From contig NC_088319.1 in the NCBI RefSeq assembly GCF_910592395.1, positions 1 through 62,000 of the forward strand: a DNA stretch of 62,000 nt, read 5' to 3'. The DNA is from Lineus longissimus (Eukaryota; Nemertea; Pilidiophora; Heteronemertea; Lineidae). This document shows, piece by piece, positions 52,401 to 55,551 of the stretch (positions are counted from its first letter, which is position 1; each line of letters begins with the position of its first letter). The notes beneath the pieces are model-generated. The model saw nothing but the letters and a program-made list of their open reading frames with translations. It made no database searches and was not told the DNA's origin. Both the position numbers and the translations under genes were made by a program.

Positions 52401-53294
52401 CTTGAAGGCCGGTTTATGATCACTCCAGTGACATTTTCCATTTTTTGTTGCAGGGTTACGACACTATTGTTGGTGAGAAAGGCACGCAGCTATCTGGTGG
52501 CCAAAAGCAGCGTGTTGCCATTGCCCGGGCCATGGTCGGCAACCCACGGATCCTTCTGCTGGATGAGGCCACATCAGCCCTCGACACGGAGAGCGAACGG
52601 GTAAGACGGACCGAGAAACTTGGCTCTACTGCAGGCCTGTACCTGGGCATTAATACAACAGACATATCCTAAAACAATTGGTTTCAATGCACCTCGATTA
52701 GGCCATGTCAGATTTGGTCTCGCAAGTGTAACCGCTTGGTTTGGTGCAGATATATACAAAGAGCAGACAATGTCACATTTCATTGGGTACTATAGAAACT
52801 GATGTCTCACAGACTATAGCCCGTTAGCAATGCTTGTATAACCAAAAATCACTCAGGTGGAGCCGTCATCTCGACCCAAACCTCGTCCATGAAGGAGACA
52901 TCCATGTTTGGATCATTGCCATGCCAGGCGCTACTGGTTAAACCAACCTTGACACTAAACCTCGTCCGCATACTGCGTGTGTTTGGATGGGTTGATAAAA
53001 GCCAATGGCCACCACTGGGTTTATAGTAGGTATGTGAGGACAGCATCAAGCCGCGGGTTTTATTCTTAACCGTTTCTTATTTGATTTCCTCAGGTTGTCC
53101 AGGAGGCGCTCGACAAGGCACGAGAAGGCCGCACGTGTCTCATCATAGCCCATCGCCTGTCCACGGTCCAAACTGCCGACACCATCGCTGTGGTGGATAA
53201 CGGCCAGATAGTGGAGATGGGATCACCTAACGCCTTATTGGACCAGAAGGGGGCGTACTACACCCTCGCCAGCGGACAATTAAATTTGGTGTAA
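10327..53294 (+). CDS. ABCB1: ABCB1-like (P-glycoprotein) full ABC transporter, 27 exons
   Basis: ATP-driven exporter of the ABCB (MDR/P-glycoprotein) family, normally a plasma-membrane efflux pump for hydrophobic compounds or lipids. I read 27 coding exons whose phases all close, giving 1282 aa, the usual length for this family. The order is short acidic N-terminus, TMD1 (from about residue 68), NBD1, charged linker (about 655-695), TMD2, NBD2. NBD1 has A-loop Y419, Walker A 445-453 (GSSGCGKST), Q493, LSGGQ 549-553, Walker B 569-574 and H605. NBD2 has Y1049, Walker A 1075-1083, Q1123, LSGGQ 1180-1184, Walker B 1200-1205 and H1236. All catalytic residues are present at both sites. Three N-glycosylation sequons (N103, N108, N112) lie in extracellular loop 1. 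The D-loop of NBD1 reads AALD rather than SALD. Substrate cannot be deduced; ABCB4- or ABCB11-like function is possible. Confidence 0.97.
10644..10822. repeat. 59-bp triplication in intron 1
   Basis: Three tandem copies of a 58-59 bp unit beginning CGGGCAGGAGATTTGACG, at 10644, 10703 and 10761. Confidence 0.9.
11013..11091 (+). CDS. ABCB1: ABCB exon 2 (residues 32-58)
   Basis: Acceptor CTTTCAG, donor GTGGGT. It encodes a lysine/glutamate-rich cytoplasmic segment ending PPVSFGKL, the elbow-helix start typical of ABCB proteins. Confidence 0.93.
11760..13047. mobile_element. Large foldback element in intron 2
   Basis: Long inverted repeats end at TGTATGGGCCGTGAAAACC on both sides. The right arm (12717-13047) reverse-complements the left arm, which is split in two (11760-12050 and 12525-12650) by about 475 bp of unrelated DNA. 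The left arm also carries an internal duplication of about 80 bp. The central loop is 12651-12716. No transposase frame was found, so it is a non-autonomous foldback or MITE family. Confidence 0.75.
12051..12524. other. Insertion inside the foldback left arm
   Basis: About 475 bp interrupts the left arm between GGTGTA and TATGGTT; the uninterrupted right arm reads GGTGTATATGGTT when reversed. A TA at both edges is compatible with a TA target-site duplication. No coding content is recognised. Confidence 0.5.
13146..13263. mobile_element. Short MITE-like inverted-repeat element
   Basis: GAAGGGGTTATTGTC at the left edge and GACAATAACCCCTTC at the right edge form 15-bp perfect inverted ends around about 85 bp that contains GTGTACCCAGG repeats. 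Confidence 0.6.
13400..13690 (+). pseudogene. Decayed non-LTR retrotransposon (reverse transcriptase tail)
   Basis: Two frames separated by a frameshift near 13525 read [19 protein letters not shown], then [20 protein letters not shown] and [13 protein letters not shown]. This pattern is familiar from the C-terminal part of LINE reverse transcriptases in marine invertebrates. It is short and broken, so it is a relic inside intron 2. Confidence 0.55.
14061..14187 (+). CDS. ABCB1: ABCB exon 3 (residues 59-100, TM1)
   Basis: Acceptor TTCTTCAG, donor GTGGGT. It encodes [15 protein letters not shown] followed by TM1 and FGDMTDTF, the conserved TM1/extracellular-loop boundary of the family. Confidence 0.96.
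14365..14492 (+). CDS. ABCB1: ABCB exon 4 (residues 101-143, ECL1 and TM2)
   Basis: Acceptor TTTCAG, donor GTAAAT. Three N-X-S/T sequons (N103, N108, N112) lie in the first extracellular loop, followed by TM2 ([15 protein letters not shown]). The first loop is the normal glycosylation site in P-glycoproteins. Confidence 0.95.
14820..14953 (+). CDS. ABCB1: ABCB exon 5 (residues 144-187)
   Basis: The acceptor CTTCGCAAAG has a less usual AAG end; donor GTAAGA. It encodes [20 protein letters not shown] and [16 protein letters not shown], the first intracellular coupling loop. Confidence 0.95.
15312..15483 (+). CDS. ABCB1: ABCB exon 6 (residues 188-245, TM3-TM4)
   Basis: Acceptor CATCTTCAG, donor GTAAGA. 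It encodes [13 protein letters not shown] and [17 protein letters not shown], the conserved TM3-TM4 block. Confidence 0.96.
16217..16341 (+). CDS. ABCB1: ABCB exon 7 (residues 246-286)
   Basis: Acceptor ATTTCAG, donor GTAGGC. It encodes [20 protein letters not shown] and [11 protein letters not shown], the second intracellular loop of TMD1. Confidence 0.96.
16668..16784 (+). CDS. ABCB1: ABCB exon 8 (residues 287-325, TM5)
   Basis: Acceptor CGTTTCAG, donor GTGAGT. It encodes the [20 protein letters not shown] stretch and YALAFW, covering TM5. Confidence 0.96.
17185..17260 (+). CDS. ABCB1: ABCB exon 9 (residues 326-351)
   Basis: Acceptor GCTTTAG, donor GTAGGC. It encodes [11 protein letters not shown] and GISPGEVFT, the TM5-TM6 extracellular loop. 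Confidence 0.93.
17459..17572 (+). CDS. ABCB1: ABCB exon 10 (residues 352-389, TM6)
   Basis: Acceptor TTTTCCAG, donor GTAAGT. It encodes [20 protein letters not shown] and [10 protein letters not shown]6 and the start of the linker to NBD1. Confidence 0.96.
17677..17787 (+). CDS. ABCB1: ABCB exon 11 (residues 390-426, NBD1 A-loop)
   Basis: Acceptor TCTTCAG, donor GTAAGT. It encodes [19 protein letters not shown], where Y419 is the A-loop tyrosine that stacks on adenine. Confidence 0.96.
18105..18230 (+). CDS. ABCB1: ABCB exon 12 (residues 427-468, NBD1 Walker A)
   Basis: Acceptor CTCTGCAG, donor GTTAGT. It encodes Walker [10 protein letters not shown] at 445-453 and [12 protein letters not shown]. 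Confidence 0.97.
18548..18751 (+). CDS. ABCB1: ABCB exon 13 (residues 469-536, NBD1 Q-loop)
   Basis: Acceptor TTTCTCAG, donor GTAGGG. It encodes [11 protein letters not shown] (Q-loop Q493) and [15 protein letters not shown]. At 204 nt it matches its NBD2 counterpart, exon 25, exactly, as expected from the ancestral internal duplication. Confidence 0.97.
19445..19615 (+). CDS. ABCB1: ABCB exon 14 (residues 537-593, NBD1 signature and Walker B)
   Basis: Acceptor TCCCTAG, donor GTAAGG. It encodes [14 protein letters not shown], Walker B ILLLDEAT, and a D-loop that reads AALD where the family norm is SALD. Confidence 0.97.
19872..20214. mobile_element. Tc1/mariner (pogo-like) MITE in intron 14
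   Basis: The ends read CAGTGGAACCCCGGTAACACG on the left and, reversed, ATAGGGATCCCGGTCGGCG on the right. Between them are several copies of GGTCGCGTTA. CAGTGGAACCCCG-type ends are characteristic of pogo/Tigger-like elements. No transposase is present. Confidence 0.6.
20255..20447 (+). CDS. ABCB1: ABCB exon 15 (residues 594-657, NBD1 H-loop)
   Basis: Acceptor CCTGCTAG, donor GTAGGT. It encodes [18 protein letters not shown], where H605 is the switch histidine, and runs into the linker (AKEEK). Confidence 0.96.
20466..20660. repeat. Imperfect 58-bp repeats in intron 15
   Basis: Three to four diverged copies of a unit containing CACATAGGAAGGTMRTCCWACAGACCCT. The intron is otherwise plain. Confidence 0.7.
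20919..21022 (+). CDS. ABCB1: ABCB exon 16 (residues 658-692, linker)
   Basis: Acceptor TTTTCCAG, donor GTATGT. It encodes a charged linker with [12 protein letters not shown], a serine/arginine-rich stretch like the phosphorylated linker of mammalian P-glycoproteins. Confidence 0.92.
21399..21554 (+). CDS. ABCB1: ABCB exon 17 (residues 693-744, TM7)
   Basis: Acceptor TGCAATAG, donor GTAGGC. It encodes [14 protein letters not shown] followed by TM7 ([19 protein letters not shown]). Confidence 0.96.
21935..22036 (+). CDS. ABCB1: ABCB exon 18 (residues 745-778, TM8 start)
   Basis: Acceptor CATCTGCAG, donor GTAAAC. It encodes [20 protein letters not shown] and [13 protein letters not shown]. 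Confidence 0.95.
22262..24497. repeat. 100-bp minisatellite made of the exon 19 5' edge (22 decoy copies)
   Basis: Each unit holds the end of intron 18 (TTTTCCTTTGTCAG or TTTGCCAG), the first 64-67 nt of exon 19 (encoding [19 protein letters not shown]) and a GTATGT or GTGTGT that can act as a donor. Exon starts recur at 22298, 22398 and so on to the true exon at 24498, a perfect 100-bp spacing over 2.2 kb. Two decoys have lost the acceptor AG (near 23797 and 24397); the rest keep CAG. Confidence 0.96.
24498..24659 (+). CDS. ABCB1: ABCB exon 19 (residues 779-832)
   Basis: This is the last of 23 copies of the repeat and the only one that continues past TFTSM into [20 protein letters not shown], so it must be the exon giving full-length protein. 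Acceptor CTTTGTCAG, donor GTAAGA. It starts QLFLG, whereas many decoys would encode YLFLG. It forms TM8's end and the intracellular loop of TMD2. Confidence 0.95.
24806..24974. mobile_element. MITE-like element in intron 19
   Basis: GGACCGTTTAGACG on the left and, reversed, GGGCCATTTAGACG on the right form imperfect inverted ends around 140 bp rich in GATCGGATCG motifs. No coding content. Confidence 0.55.
25196..25328 (+). CDS. ABCB1: ABCB exon 20 (residues 833-876, TM9-TM10)
   Basis: Acceptor GCTGACAG, donor GTAAAG. It encodes [15 protein letters not shown] and [20 protein letters not shown]. Confidence 0.96.
25341..25366 (+). repeat. Exon 20 fragment duplicated in intron 20
   Basis: GAAACTGGCCCTGGCTGTCC continuing TTGC repeats exon 20 (25279-25302) only 13 bp after the exon's donor. 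Confidence 0.85.
26014..26185 (+). CDS. ABCB1: ABCB exon 21 (residues 877-933)
   Basis: Acceptor CCCTATAG, donor GTAAGT. It encodes [20 protein letters not shown] and [11 protein letters not shown], the second coupling loop of TMD2. Confidence 0.96.
26236..27470. repeat. 66-bp minisatellite in intron 21 (about 19 copies)
   Basis: Unit GGAAGGGGCACCTCCTCACT with a following GGGAGCCATGGGGTGGG, 66 bp, highly homogeneous, with one copy shortened by 12 bp near 26820. The period is a multiple of 3 and lacks stops in several frames, so it makes long spurious open frames on both strands. Confidence 0.96.
27516..27656 (+). CDS. ABCB1: ABCB exon 22 (residues 934-980, TM11)
   Basis: Acceptor TTTCTTCAG, donor GTAAGA. 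It encodes [20 protein letters not shown] and [15 protein letters not shown]. Confidence 0.96.
27657..29408. other. Intron 22, proximal part
   Basis: No exon is recognised on either strand. It contains the hairpin at 28135-28261. Confidence 0.6.
28135..28261. repeat. Near-perfect hairpin in intron 22
   Basis: About 38-nt arms (28135-28173 and 28224-28261) containing GACTAGCAAATGC and GCATTTGCTAGTC pair around a 50-nt loop. It looks like a small MITE-type element. Confidence 0.8.
29409..30105. repeat. 54-bp minisatellite (about 13 copies)
   Basis: Unit CATCGGTTGTAGGTCATCTT, 54 bp, almost invariant apart from GGTGAACA/GGTAAACA and two copies missing ATAA. It gives a spurious 18-residue repeat frame on the minus strand. 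Confidence 0.96.
30227..30757. repeat. 91-bp minisatellite (6 copies)
   Basis: Units starting GAGCAGACTGTTTGATTCAG recur at 30227, 30318, 30409, 30500, 30591 and 30682 with very few changes. Confidence 0.95.
30758..32362. other. Intron 22 DNA, no gene recognised
   Basis: AT-rich, with only short open frames and no family motif on either strand. Confidence 0.55.
32363..32780. repeat. 39-bp minisatellite (about 11 copies)
   Basis: Unit CAGTCATGTGTACTACCCTC, 39 bp, with shorter 36-bp variants reading CAGTCGTGTACTACC. Open frames across it are artefacts of the period. Confidence 0.95.
33031..33854 (-). CDS. Terminal exon, TRADD-N-like C-terminus
   Basis: Acceptor CTCATTCTGCAAG, stop TAG at 33033-33031. 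It encodes 273 aa: a region with a [15 protein letters not shown] segment, a Cys/basic patch ([18 protein letters not shown]), a serine/aspartate-rich stretch ([19 protein letters not shown]) and a C-terminal alpha/beta domain. That domain has [20 protein letters not shown], then [14 protein letters not shown] and a [19 protein letters not shown] end. The strand-strand-helix order and the SGKL and terminal EEDEF elements fit TRADD-N-type domains of invertebrate death-domain proteins. This family call is by eye. Confidence 0.75.
33031..39642 (-). CDS. Nested CARD / TRADD-N-like adaptor gene (partial model)
   Basis: A minus-strand gene lies wholly inside ABCB intron 22. Its first coding exon (39642-39336) encodes a CARD; its last (33854-33031) encodes a 273-aa tail whose final 80 residues resemble the TRADD-N domain. 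Exon phases agree (phase 1 at both), with or without a candidate middle exon at 34133-34005, giving about 376 or 419 aa. CARDs are homotypic death-fold modules of caspase and immune-signalling complexes, and TRADD-N domains are known partners of death-superfamily domains in invertebrates. The product is therefore probably a cytosolic apoptosis or innate-immune adaptor. Upstream exons, including the 5' UTR, were not found, and further middle exons in the 5-kb intron cannot be excluded. Confidence 0.7.
34005..34133 (-). CDS. Candidate middle exon of the CARD gene
   Basis: The donor is strong (GTAG then GTAAGT) and the frame [16 protein letters not shown] joins in phase to the terminal exon to give VVNAVEV. 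The acceptor (CCTCAAAAG) is weak, with a poor pyrimidine tract; an alternative AG at 34099 would break the phase with the CARD exon. Confidence 0.35.
34289..34758. mobile_element. Terminal-inverted-repeat element
   Basis: GTGTTCGATTACTAGCACGG at the left and, reversed, GTGTTCGATTTCTAGCGCCG at the right form about 24-bp imperfect inverted ends. The left side also has a GGCGCCAGTACC/AAGCGCCAGTGCG inverted motif. No transposase was found. Confidence 0.55.
34759..37092. other. Intron 22 DNA, no gene recognised
   Basis: Short open frames only; none shows a family signature or paired splice sites that I could trust. Confidence 0.5.
37093..37890. repeat. 57-bp minisatellite (14 copies)
   Basis: Unit CAATGACCCCAGCCAAGTGA, 57 bp (19 codons), open in at least three frames over 0.8 kb. 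The variants are single-base: CAACG/CAATG, AAGTGAGG/AAGGGAGG and GGCGTATG/GGCATATG. Confidence 0.96.
37891..39335. other. Intron of ABCB and of the nested CARD gene
   Basis: Non-coding on both strands as far as I can see. A short direct repeat ACCAAGTACTCCGACTAGA occurs twice near 38242-38280. Confidence 0.5.
39336..39642 (-). CDS. CARD-encoding exon (102 aa)
   Basis: An ATG at 39642-39640 lies 18 bp inside an exon that begins after CTTTGCAG, with an in-frame stop upstream, so the ATG is the likely start. It encodes a six-helix [78 protein letters not shown]. The last is the ALRETGQ-type final helix of CARDs. The donor TTTAG before GTAAGAG is strong. Confidence 0.85.
39643..41223. other. Intron 22 DNA with G homopolymer
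   Basis: A G homopolymer lies near 39716-39741. The 5' UTR of the CARD exon starts at 39660. No further exon is recognised. Confidence 0.5.
41224..41390. repeat. 56-bp triplication
   Basis: Three tandem copies of a unit starting CTGACAATAGAGAGGTTGCC with no visible divergence. Confidence 0.92.
41940..43147. repeat. 48/49-bp minisatellite (about 25 copies)
   Basis: Unit CAGCCTGTCTGCCTCACCAA, 48-49 bp, in two interspersed subtypes that end in CCTCCTCTA or CCTGTCAT. The mixed order suggests repeated unequal exchange or conversion. Confidence 0.95.
43148..48191. other. Intron 22, distal part, no gene recognised
   Basis: Five kilobases with only short open frames. C homopolymers occur near 43983 and 46139. 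A short ATCAGGTAG triplet repeat is at 44951-44977. Confidence 0.5.
48192..48388. repeat. 49-bp tandem repeat (4 copies)
   Basis: Unit ACCCAAAAACACTCCCAACA, 49 bp, four nearly identical copies. Confidence 0.93.
49309..49444. repeat. 62-bp-arm hairpin before exon 23
   Basis: Arms 49309-49370 and 49383-49444 pair almost completely (core GCCCGATAATCCC with its complement) around a 12-nt loop, 154 bp before the exon 23 acceptor. Confidence 0.92.
49599..49755 (+). CDS. ABCB1: ABCB exon 23 (residues 981-1033, TM12)
   Basis: Acceptor TCGCTTCAG, donor GTAGGC. It encodes [18 protein letters not shown] and [16 protein letters not shown]12 and the link into NBD2. It follows the 21.9-kb intron 22. Confidence 0.96.
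50151..50348 (+). CDS. ABCB1: ABCB exon 24 (residues 1034-1099, NBD2 Walker A)
   Basis: Acceptor CTTTCCAG, donor GTAAGT. It encodes the A-loop Y1049 in [11 protein letters not shown] and Walker [10 protein letters not shown] at 1075-1083. Confidence 0.97.
50537..50955. mobile_element. Multi-arm foldback element in intron 24
   Basis: Outer inverted ends TTTTAACACTTTCAGCGCCG (left) and, reversed, TTTTAACACCTTCAGCGCCG (right). Inside are four alternating copies of the CGCCATCGCCATCTTCAGGG segment and its complement, so several hairpins can form. Confidence 0.75.
51452..51655 (+). CDS. ABCB1: ABCB exon 25 (residues 1100-1167, NBD2 Q-loop)
   Basis: Acceptor CACCTTCCAG, donor GTGCGT. It encodes [20 protein letters not shown] (Q1123). 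Its 3' edge and donor are the template of the downstream 29-bp array. Confidence 0.96.
51643..51965. repeat. 29-bp minisatellite made of the exon 25 donor (11 copies)
   Basis: The unit contains the last 13 nt of exon 25 (CTCTTTACCAGAG) and the first 16 nt of intron 25 (GTGCGTATAATCATGT). Copies begin at 51643 (the true exon end), 51676, 51705 and then every 29 bp to 51937. The first spacing is 33 bp because of a CAGG insertion. Every copy keeps the GTGCGT donor; one reads AGATGCGT. Confidence 0.96.
52020..52135. repeat. Tandem duplication in intron 25
   Basis: Two copies of a segment of about 54 bp containing GGATACATAGTATTCGTGCA. Confidence 0.85.
52295..52405. repeat. 28-bp tandem repeat in intron 25
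   Basis: About four copies of GAGGACAAAGACACAACCTG, 28 bp, immediately before exon 26. Confidence 0.88.
52454..52600 (+). CDS. ABCB1: ABCB exon 26 (residues 1168-1216, NBD2 signature and Walker B)
   Basis: Acceptor TGTTGCAG, donor GTAAGA. It encodes [14 protein letters not shown], Walker [13 protein letters not shown] and the normal SALD D-loop. Confidence 0.97.
53094..53294 (+). CDS. ABCB1: ABCB exon 27 (residues 1217-1282, NBD2 H-loop, stop)
   Basis: Acceptor TTCCTCAG. It encodes [20 protein letters not shown] (H1236) and ends at GQLNLV and TAA (53292-53294). Confidence 0.97.
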   Translation, partial: VVQEALDKAREGRTCLIIAHRLSTVQTADTIAVVDNGQIVEMGSPNALLDQKGAYYTLASGQLNLV

Positions 53295-53734
53295 ACTGTG
53301 TTCTTGAATAACCCGAATGGAACCGGTGGGCAAAGCTTATTGAAGATTGAATGACAGCAGTGTCTAATATTAAGATAACGAATAATGAAGGTCCCGGTAG
53401 GAAGGGCCGGGAACCATTGTGTGAGGGGAAACGTTTTCTGGGCCACCCTGTACAACTGTTTTACCCAATGCAGTGAAAAGTAGTTAGAAAAGTAGTTAGC
53501 CAGTAGCATACGCACCTTAAGCTTCGTGGTTGTCATATCATAGCTATGGATAGATTTTCTAGTAACGAAACCAGTAAATAGTTATTGAAATAGATTTTCG
53601 TTTTTCATTCAGTGATCCCGCAAATCGTGAAAACGCTGAAAAAACTATCTCGGTTCGCAGTGTGATATAGCAAAATGGGTCATGAGTTTTAACAACATAA
53701 ATTATCTATTTATTGCATCCACGGTTATTTACAT

Positions 53735-54774
53735 AAAAAAATGGCCAGGGCCATTGTGCTCACCTCATGTGGAGGAAAGATGGATAAAGAGCATGGTATT
53801 GTGTCATGTAGTGTTAGGTTTGATGTAGGTCCAAGCAATTACAATTTCCCCAAAATGGCCAATTTACAGTACATTCGACCTCTGTGACCTTGAAAAGTAG
53901 GTCAAATCAAAGAAGACCCGGGTGACACATTGAATGGTTGTTAGAATTAGATGTACCTATGATATAAAATTGGTGCCAATCGGGCAAGTCATTACTAGGA
54001 ATAATGGCATTTTGAAGAATTTAGGATTTGGCCCCCTCCCTGGAGGCCAAACGGCAAATCAGATCGCACCAAACTTCGGTACCTGAGATCACCTGACCAA
54101 GGGGTACATGTGTACTTAATTTGTGATCAATAGTCATTGCAGTTAAGAAACGTGCCATAGTTACGGCCTGACGGCGAATTTATGCCATTTGACCTCTGTG
54201 ACCTTGACAAGAAGGTCAAATTAAAAACCTGTGTGACATATACTGTATGGTGGTTAGATGTACCCATGATATCAAATTGGTGGCAATCGGGCAAGAAGTT
54301 AAGGAATAATCACATTTTTAAGGTTTTTGGATTTTGCCCCCTGGTGGTCAAGTGGTGAATCATATTGGACCAAACTTTGGTCCCTGAGATCACCTGACTA
54401 AGGGGTAAATGTGTACCAAATTTGGTATCAATAGTCATTGCAGTTTAGAAACGTGCCATCGTTACATCCTAACGGCCAATTTACACCATTTGACCTCTGT
54501 GACCTTGAAAAGGAGGTCAAATCAAAAACCCGAAGGATATATGATGCACCTTTGCTAGAAGTACCTACCATATTTTTTTCAAAATTTCCCGACTACTATT
54601 AAGGGAGATATTGCATATTTTCACTTTTAACGTTTGGCCCCCTGGTGGCCAAACCATGAAACGAATCGGACCGAAACTTGGTCTCCAAGGTGTCATTACA
54701 TAAGGGTACATGTGTACCAAGTTTCAACTCAATAGCTCTAACAGTTACGAAACGTGCCCTGCTAACGGACGACG

Positions 54775-54806
<32 letters not shown>

Positions 54807-54860
54807 ACGACGGACGCCACGGTATGGGATAAGCTCACCTCTGCTAAGAGGTGAGCTAAA
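53735..54860. repeat. Dispersed repeat with about 300-bp internal modules
   Basis: Three diverged copies of a module of about 300 bp that contains TTTGACCTCTGTGACCTTGA and AAACGTGCCAT, at about 53870, 54185 and 54485. It ends in a GACGAC tract (54770-54815) and a GCTCACCTCTGCTAAGAGGT hairpin followed by GAGCTAAAA. It lies in the intergenic space where ABCB and PLSCR converge. No open reading frame. Confidence 0.7.
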
Positions 54861-55429
54861 AACTATGGCACAAAAATTGATAATTGGCAAAGTTGTGGCC
54901 ACGTAGGGCCAACGTCAATGGGACGTCCATTATATGTGTGTTCATCCCAATAGCAAATCTACCCGAGTGCGATTTCGGAGTCCGCCGAATACACAAGTGA
55001 TGGCATATTACCAGGAAACCCACGAGCCCACCGATGAGGGGGTTACGAGGGGTTTGGCCGGAGTCAGATCAACCTATTGATACTTTTGCTTTATATATTA
55101 ACCATACTAAGTGAGGAATTGATACTAAAACCCTACGGATTACATCTTTCGCCTTATTCTGTTTTCAGTGCCAATCGTCATGATCTCATTTACTGACGTA
55201 TATGTCAAATAACCAAATGTATAGGCCTATACCCGGTTTATATGATGTCTAGATTCCATATGATAAAAAGGTCTGCTTGTAGTTTTTCCTTCGTTCTTAA
55301 AGCTGAACGAACGGATATGCAGCTCCTTGCACGCTTTGAGTGGTTTGATTCATTTGCACATCAAACTCAGCGATGTGCACCAAGTTCAGCGATATGGACC
55401 GTTCGGCGGTATGTGCACCGCGTCCAGGA

Positions 55430-55551
55430 TCAGTGATATGCACCATATCCACCGTACCCCTGCCGGTTCTGCCCCTCGAAGAGCATGAAGTCGACGAGGA
55501 AGGCTCCTCCAAGTAAGGTCGCTTTCAACTTCACATCGAGATCAATGGGAA
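55430..55551 (-). CDS. PLSCR: PLSCR exon 8 (residues 258-297, membrane helix)
   Basis: Acceptor CTTTTCAG. It encodes FPIDLDVKLKATLLGGAFLV then DFMLFE and a Gly/Tyr tail (GYGGYGAYH), with stop TGA at 55432-55430. Confidence 0.93.
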
